Below are positions 54,210-64,000 of a stretch of DNA of 64,000 bases, in pieces. The stretch spans positions 15,181,543-15,245,542 of the forward strand of contig NC_066844.1 of assembly GCF_001640805.2 (NCBI RefSeq), in the 5' to 3' direction. Below the pieces are notes generated by a model. The model made no database searches and had not been told where the DNA came from. It saw only the letters and a list, made by a program, of their open reading frames with translations. The stretch comes from Lates calcarifer. Its lineage: Eukaryota; Chordata; Actinopteri; Centropomidae. A program made the position numbers and the translations under genes. The first letter of the stretch is position 1; each line of letters opens with the position of its first letter.

Positions 54210-55700
54210 TTCTTACAGGGTTTGAGTTGGGCTGTTTCCCATGACATTGATGGTTAAATTTAGGATACTATATACATTGAAGGAAACGTCGCAGCATGCA
54301 GTCATGCAGCTAAATACACAGGTCAGAGACGGTTATACAGTCATACTATAATATAAATTCACAAATACTCAACATTAAAACCTCAGACAATAAGACTTAC
54401 AGTAATAACACTATTCTCTATTGTGTTGTACATACCTTACAGGATAATCTTTAAACAATGAGGAAAGCACAAACCAAAGGATTCTACATATTCATTGTTG
54501 AATATTACGATTTCAAACTCAGGTCCATACAGGAAAACAACAAGAAGAGTTCAGTGTTCCAGGAACAGGTGAACTTGCTGAACTTGTTTTACTTAAATAT
54601 TTCTATGAAGCACTCACCCCACTTTGAACTTTTCCACAATTAGTTGTTTGACAAATTAGTGTCATCAAGGACTAATCAGGCTTATATATTAAAAGCATAA
54701 TCTCCACAAACTGGTCTAAAGTAATTGCTCGAAAACACACAGAGCATCCTATGACACACTGAAACTATGACTGATGCAACCTATTGTTTTTAGAAGCTCT
54801 GATTAATACACTGTGTAATCGAGGTGTGTCACAGGTGATCACAAAGATAAAGGAACATACCAATCAAATCTCTGACAGGATTAGGGAGAAGCACTGTGGC
54901 AATTGTGGGAAGGATGCAAGAAACTGAATATCTCTCAAAGTACAGTATGGGCTGTCATTTAAAAACAATGGAAAGAATTTGGTATAAATCTGCTTAGAGA
55001 GGCAGACGTTAGTGATGGAAATCAACAGGAGGCCCGTGGACACAGACAAGATAAAGGTTTCCATGGTTCTGATGGAAATGGAGAGTCGTTTTCACTATGA
55101 TATTAAAGAGTCATTTCGTCATTTTGTCAGTGTGTGGTAAAACCCCTTAATCCACTGACCGAAAGCAGTTAAACAAAAGCGTGGACGTGGCCCCGGGGGC
55201 TTGAAAACTTTCTATTAAGTATGAATCATTTAAGTAATCATTGATTCCAGATCCTCTATCCAGCCGTCTTTCCTTGCAGTTACATTGCTGAGAAATTGTA
55301 ACTTTGGTGGGCCAGGAGAATCTCTCACACACACACACATATACACATACATACACACACAAACTAACCTGCCAGCACTGTGACCCTCTGGAGATAATAT
55401 AAGCATCATGTGACGTGTCTGTGAGGACCTGAGGCTATTTCAGTGGCAGTAATGGTACCCGTATCAGCAGCCTATGATAATGATGACACTAATTGTCAAG
55501 CACGAGGCCTGTGACTGCACATCTGTGAATTAATGAGACAGTCTCACACATAAAATACTGAGGACAGAAAGACATCAGGAAAGTATTGAAGCCTACACAA
55601 GATAAAGAGAGAGAACGACTAGAGTTCAGAATGGTGGAGAGGGTGGAAACAGTTGAAGGTCAGATGGCTCTTGACTGACCTTCGAGGCATTGCCCTTTGC
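54210..55700. other. Intergenic between pfkfb4 and the duplicated mapkapk3 exon
   Basis: No coding exon is supported. A CA-rich stretch lies near 55328-55360. On the minus strand I found no AATAAA or ATTAAA between 55780 and about 54500, which matters for the duplicated exon discussed below. Confidence 0.55.
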
Positions 55701-56186
55701 CTTTTCCTCCCTCTTCTGAGCTGCTTTTCTTCACCATTGGCTGTTCTGTTTGGATTCTCCCTTGTTGGTCATCTGTGTCTCACTGGCTTTGGCAGACAGT
55801 CGACACACTCTTGGACCCTGCAGCGGCCTTCTTACATCTTTTGTTGAGGAGGGGGTCGAGATCCTTGATCTTCACCTGGTCGTAGTCCACGCGCATGGTC
55901 GCTAAAGCACTGGTCATCTCTTCCTGTGAGAGACAAGGATCAGGTGTGGCAGAGTGTGTTAGATCAGTGAAGATTACTCCAGTTATGTACTACAAAGGGC
56001 AGGGCACATCAGTAAGAAGTACTCCTCTGTTGACTCCTATTTTCAAAGGGGCTATTTTGAAGTTTTCTCTGCAGCCGTACATGGTTTCTCGCCAGGAGCA
56101 GGTGGTGATGATGGTCACTTGCATGAGCTCCAGCTATCATTGTGTTTACATCACAAGAAGTTAGACTAAGCCCTATGGGCAGCTAC
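55701..56186 (-). repeat. Duplicated block, copy A (mapkapk3 last exon with flanking intron)
   Basis: It matches 58132-58592 in the same orientation. The differences are a few substitutions, a 12-base deletion inside the exon, a 2-base deletion, and 39 extra bases at about 56065-56110. The roughly 150 bases of intron directly upstream of the acceptor show no substitution between copies, while the exon and its 3' flank carry about a dozen. The copy carries only about 80 bases of 3' UTR, so the poly(A) signal of copy B (58047-58052) was not included. Confidence 0.9.
55780..55923 (-). CDS. mapkapk3: Extra copy of the mapkapk3 terminal exon (intact frame)
   Basis: After a preserved acceptor (CTCTCACAG) the frame reads EEMTSALATMRVDYDQVKIK, DLDPLLNKRCKKAAAG, SKSVSTVCQSQ and stop: 47 residues. 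The regular exon at 58366-58211 has 51. Compared with it, four codons (TSSN) are lost in frame, Arg in the KRRKK cluster is changed to Cys, and there are Ala-to-Ser and Gly-to-Val changes; about five further changes are silent. In MK2/MK3 this tail holds a nuclear export segment, the p38 docking motif and a nuclear import signal. If spliced in phase 0 from exon 61383-61303, it would give an MK3 with a weakened basic cluster. It lacks a visible poly(A) signal, so it may instead be a non-expressed duplicate. Confidence 0.75.
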   Translation of the reverse strand, partial: EEMTSALATMRVDYDQVKIKDLDPLLNKRCKKAAAGSKSVSTVCQSQ

Positions 56187-56189
56187 ACA

Positions 56190-58040
56190 TTTTCCTGTGC
56201 AGCATTAAACTTAAGACCAATCTCATTCTTCTTTTATTCATAGTTATATAGAAAAATCATTATACTTATATGACATGTAAATATATGCAATAATCAATGA
56301 TCACACATCCTTTCGTGCCACAACTTAAATTTGTGTAGTTTTCATAAAGATATGATGTCTCTGATCATGAGGTACTATAGCCCCTATTAGAATAACAGCA
56401 GACTTTATTATCCAGTCAGTCAGTTTTATGAATCAATCTTACTCCCAAAAGAATAATAGTAATAAAAAAAAACAGAACCATGACTGAACCTAAGTGCTGA
56501 CAACTGACCATAATAAGTGTTGTTGTCTTTGTATTATTGCTACACTGGCTGATGTTGGCAAATCTCTGCTGGGGGAGGATCAGCGACTTTTGTGGAATAA
56601 CACAAATAGGAAGCGTATGAGACACTATTATGTCAACATCATATTAGTGAGGCAGATACATTGCATCATCATGACCGGGCTTGTCTCTACAAAATGGCTG
56701 ACTAACAAAGGAAAAATACTTACCACTGCCTCCCCACGAGGAAACACTTCACACGCAATGTACTGTTAAATTCCACTCACAAGTATTCCCTGATGAATTG
56801 TTTTTGTTTGTTTTATTATGAGAACTCTTGTATTGTTTTTTTTTTTTTTTTTTTTGGAGTATCAAACAACAGCTGACAGATCATGCTCTTTTTGTGTCAC
56901 ATCTAATCATGGCTGACATCCCATATTTACAGCAGCATATTTATGATTAGCCTCCCCTAAATATTGCAGAGGGACCATGTGATCTAAGTGGGGGAAAGGT
57001 ACTTCGCCTGTAATCTAAACATAATAATGTTGACCTTTCCCAGTCGAACACCAAGTCAGATGGCCGCGTCCCAAATAACTACTCGACTGCTGCTATTTAT
57101 AGTGGCCTTACAAAGCCTGAAAGGACGAACACAAAAACAATACCTCCAAGGTCCACAGAAAAAAGCATCTTGCGTATGAAAACCCCTGATTTGCTTTTTT
57201 AAGTTTGATTTACAAGTGTATGGACAAATGTAGTCTGCTGAGGTTTCCATTGTTAAGGGCCACACTGTCTTCCTGATGATTTAATATGAAGTGAAACTGT
57301 GGCCACTATTTACCAAAAGCGTTTTACTCAACCCCCATAAACACACACGAACACACACTTTGTGTGTGTGTGTGTGTGTGTCACAACTCATCCATGTCTC
57401 ACAACCAACCATTACCCCACCACTGCTTTCATAAAGCTCTCTGGCCTCACACTGACAGGAAGCAGGCAGGTTTCGTGCTGCCCCTCATAGCCCCATTTAT
57501 AGGACACAACATGCAGTGTTGATCTTCAGCAGTGATGCTGACTAAAATATATCACTTGATAGTGTGTGTGAGGCCACGATACTGTTGCGGCAATGATTTA
57601 AATACACCCTCGGGTTGATCTGTAGCTCATTACAGAGGCTACATTTTATTGACAAGACAGTCAGTGTCAGACTTTGCTTTAATCCCCTGAAAAGAAACAG
57701 CAAAAGACAGACAATATTAAGACAACACAGGTAATATTGAGTGTTCTAGGATTCACAGTCTGTCTGCAGTTGGTTTGTCTGTCTGTGTGTGTGATCTGCA
57801 CACCAGTGCATAGTTACAAAGAAGACCTCAAACAGGCAAACCAGCATTAAAATACACAAAATATTATCACTACAAATACTTGATGACAGTTGATATCTGC
57901 AGCCAGGATCTAAAAATTACATACATACATAAATAATTAAAAACAGACAGGCCTGCAGTGAGCACAGCTGTTGATTACTACCACTGGCAGGCAACATACC
58001 CTATAAACGTTCAGTTTTGACATCGCTGTTGTTCCTATGT
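56190..58040. other. Intergenic between the two copies of the mapkapk3 last exon
   Basis: No other mapkapk3 exon was duplicated here. The stretch holds a 20-base T run (56836-56855), a (TG)n run near 57361, and a possible second poly(A) signal for mapkapk3 at 57645-57650 (TTTATT on the plus strand). Small open frames such as 56494-56769 show no family resemblance. Confidence 0.55.
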
Positions 58041-58046
58041 TGTCCC

Positions 58047-58052
58047 TTTATT
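58047..58052 (-). terminator. mapkapk3: Candidate mapkapk3 poly(A) signal
   Basis: TTTATT on the plus strand (AATAAA on the coding strand) about 160 bases after the stop codon at 58211-58213. A second candidate lies at 57645-57650. Confidence 0.5.
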
Positions 58053-58210
58053 TAAGAGAACACGCCCTCAATGTCCAGTCTCTCAGGACTCCCGAGCAGC
58101 TCTCTAAATGATCCTCTCCTGCACAAATCAACTTTTCCTCCCTCTTCTGAGTTGCTTTTCTTCACCATTGGCTGTTCTGTTTGGATTCTCCCTTGTTGGT
58201 CATCAGTGTG

Positions 58211-63897
<5,687 letters not shown>

Positions 63898-64000
63898 CTA
63901 GAGACACAAACACACACAGACAATTTCCAAACTGCACAAATAACACACCATAATGTCTGCTGTATATCACATGGATCAATTTTGGATAAAGTAGAGGCTG

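Noticed and set aside
53930..54247. Minus-strand open frame beginning near the poly(C) run at 54.2 kb
   Set aside because: It is a shadow frame across a homopolymer and the exon 1b region with Gly-rich composition and no family match.
55780..55923. Copy A as a remnant of a second MAPKAPK gene or a retrogene
   Set aside because: It carries intron sequence identical to the mapkapk3 intron and no other exon, so it is a local tandem duplication, not a gene or a processed copy.

Overview
The window is nuclear DNA from a ray-finned fish, most likely a percomorph teleost. Every gene is an intron-split vertebrate orthologue with short GT-AG introns. The spaces between genes carry long GT/CA microsatellites and repeats that look typical of teleost genomes. 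There is no bacterial-type operon, rRNA, CRISPR array or recognisable virus. I read the genes by matching translated exons to known vertebrate families and checking splice sites and intron phase by hand.

Layout: (1) 1-110 (-), first coding exon of bmp7, cut by the window edge. (2) 4133-7308 (+), complete rae1 (11 coding exons, 369 aa). (3) 10220-18328 (+), complete rbm38 (4 coding exons, 248 aa) behind a TATA/CCAAT/GC-box promoter; a perfect 22-bp inverted repeat lies upstream. (4) 18.4-34.2 kb, a gene-free, repeat-rich interval with a foldback element and nested interspersed repeats. (5) 34508-36932 (-), complete tada3 (430 aa), head-to-head with (6) arpc4, 38002-40161 (+), complete (168 aa, first coding exon only the Met codon). 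(7) 42.7-54.0 kb (-), pfkfb4, with two candidate first exons and two candidate last exons. One exon carries a 1-nt insertion that breaks the frame, and one first exon is out of phase. (8) 58211-63897 (-), the 3' two-thirds of mapkapk3; its start lies beyond 64000. A near-identical second copy of its last exon sits 2.4 kb downstream.

The left block (bmp7, rae1, rbm38) corresponds to human 20q13.31. The right block (tada3/arpc4, pfkfb4, mapkapk3) corresponds to human 3p25-p21. The gene desert therefore marks a junction between two ancestral synteny blocks.

I see no new multi-gene system; the genes have unrelated housekeeping or regulatory jobs: BMP signalling, mRNA export, RNA stability, SAGA acetylation, actin nucleation, fructose-2,6-bisphosphate control and p38 signalling. 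The most unusual structure is that the two neighbouring genes on the right both have a duplicated, translatable terminal exon encoding a regulatory C-terminal tail. Other points worth checking are a (GT)n tract in place of a polypyrimidine tract at a mapkapk3 kinase-domain exon, and two frame problems in pfkfb4 at G-runs.
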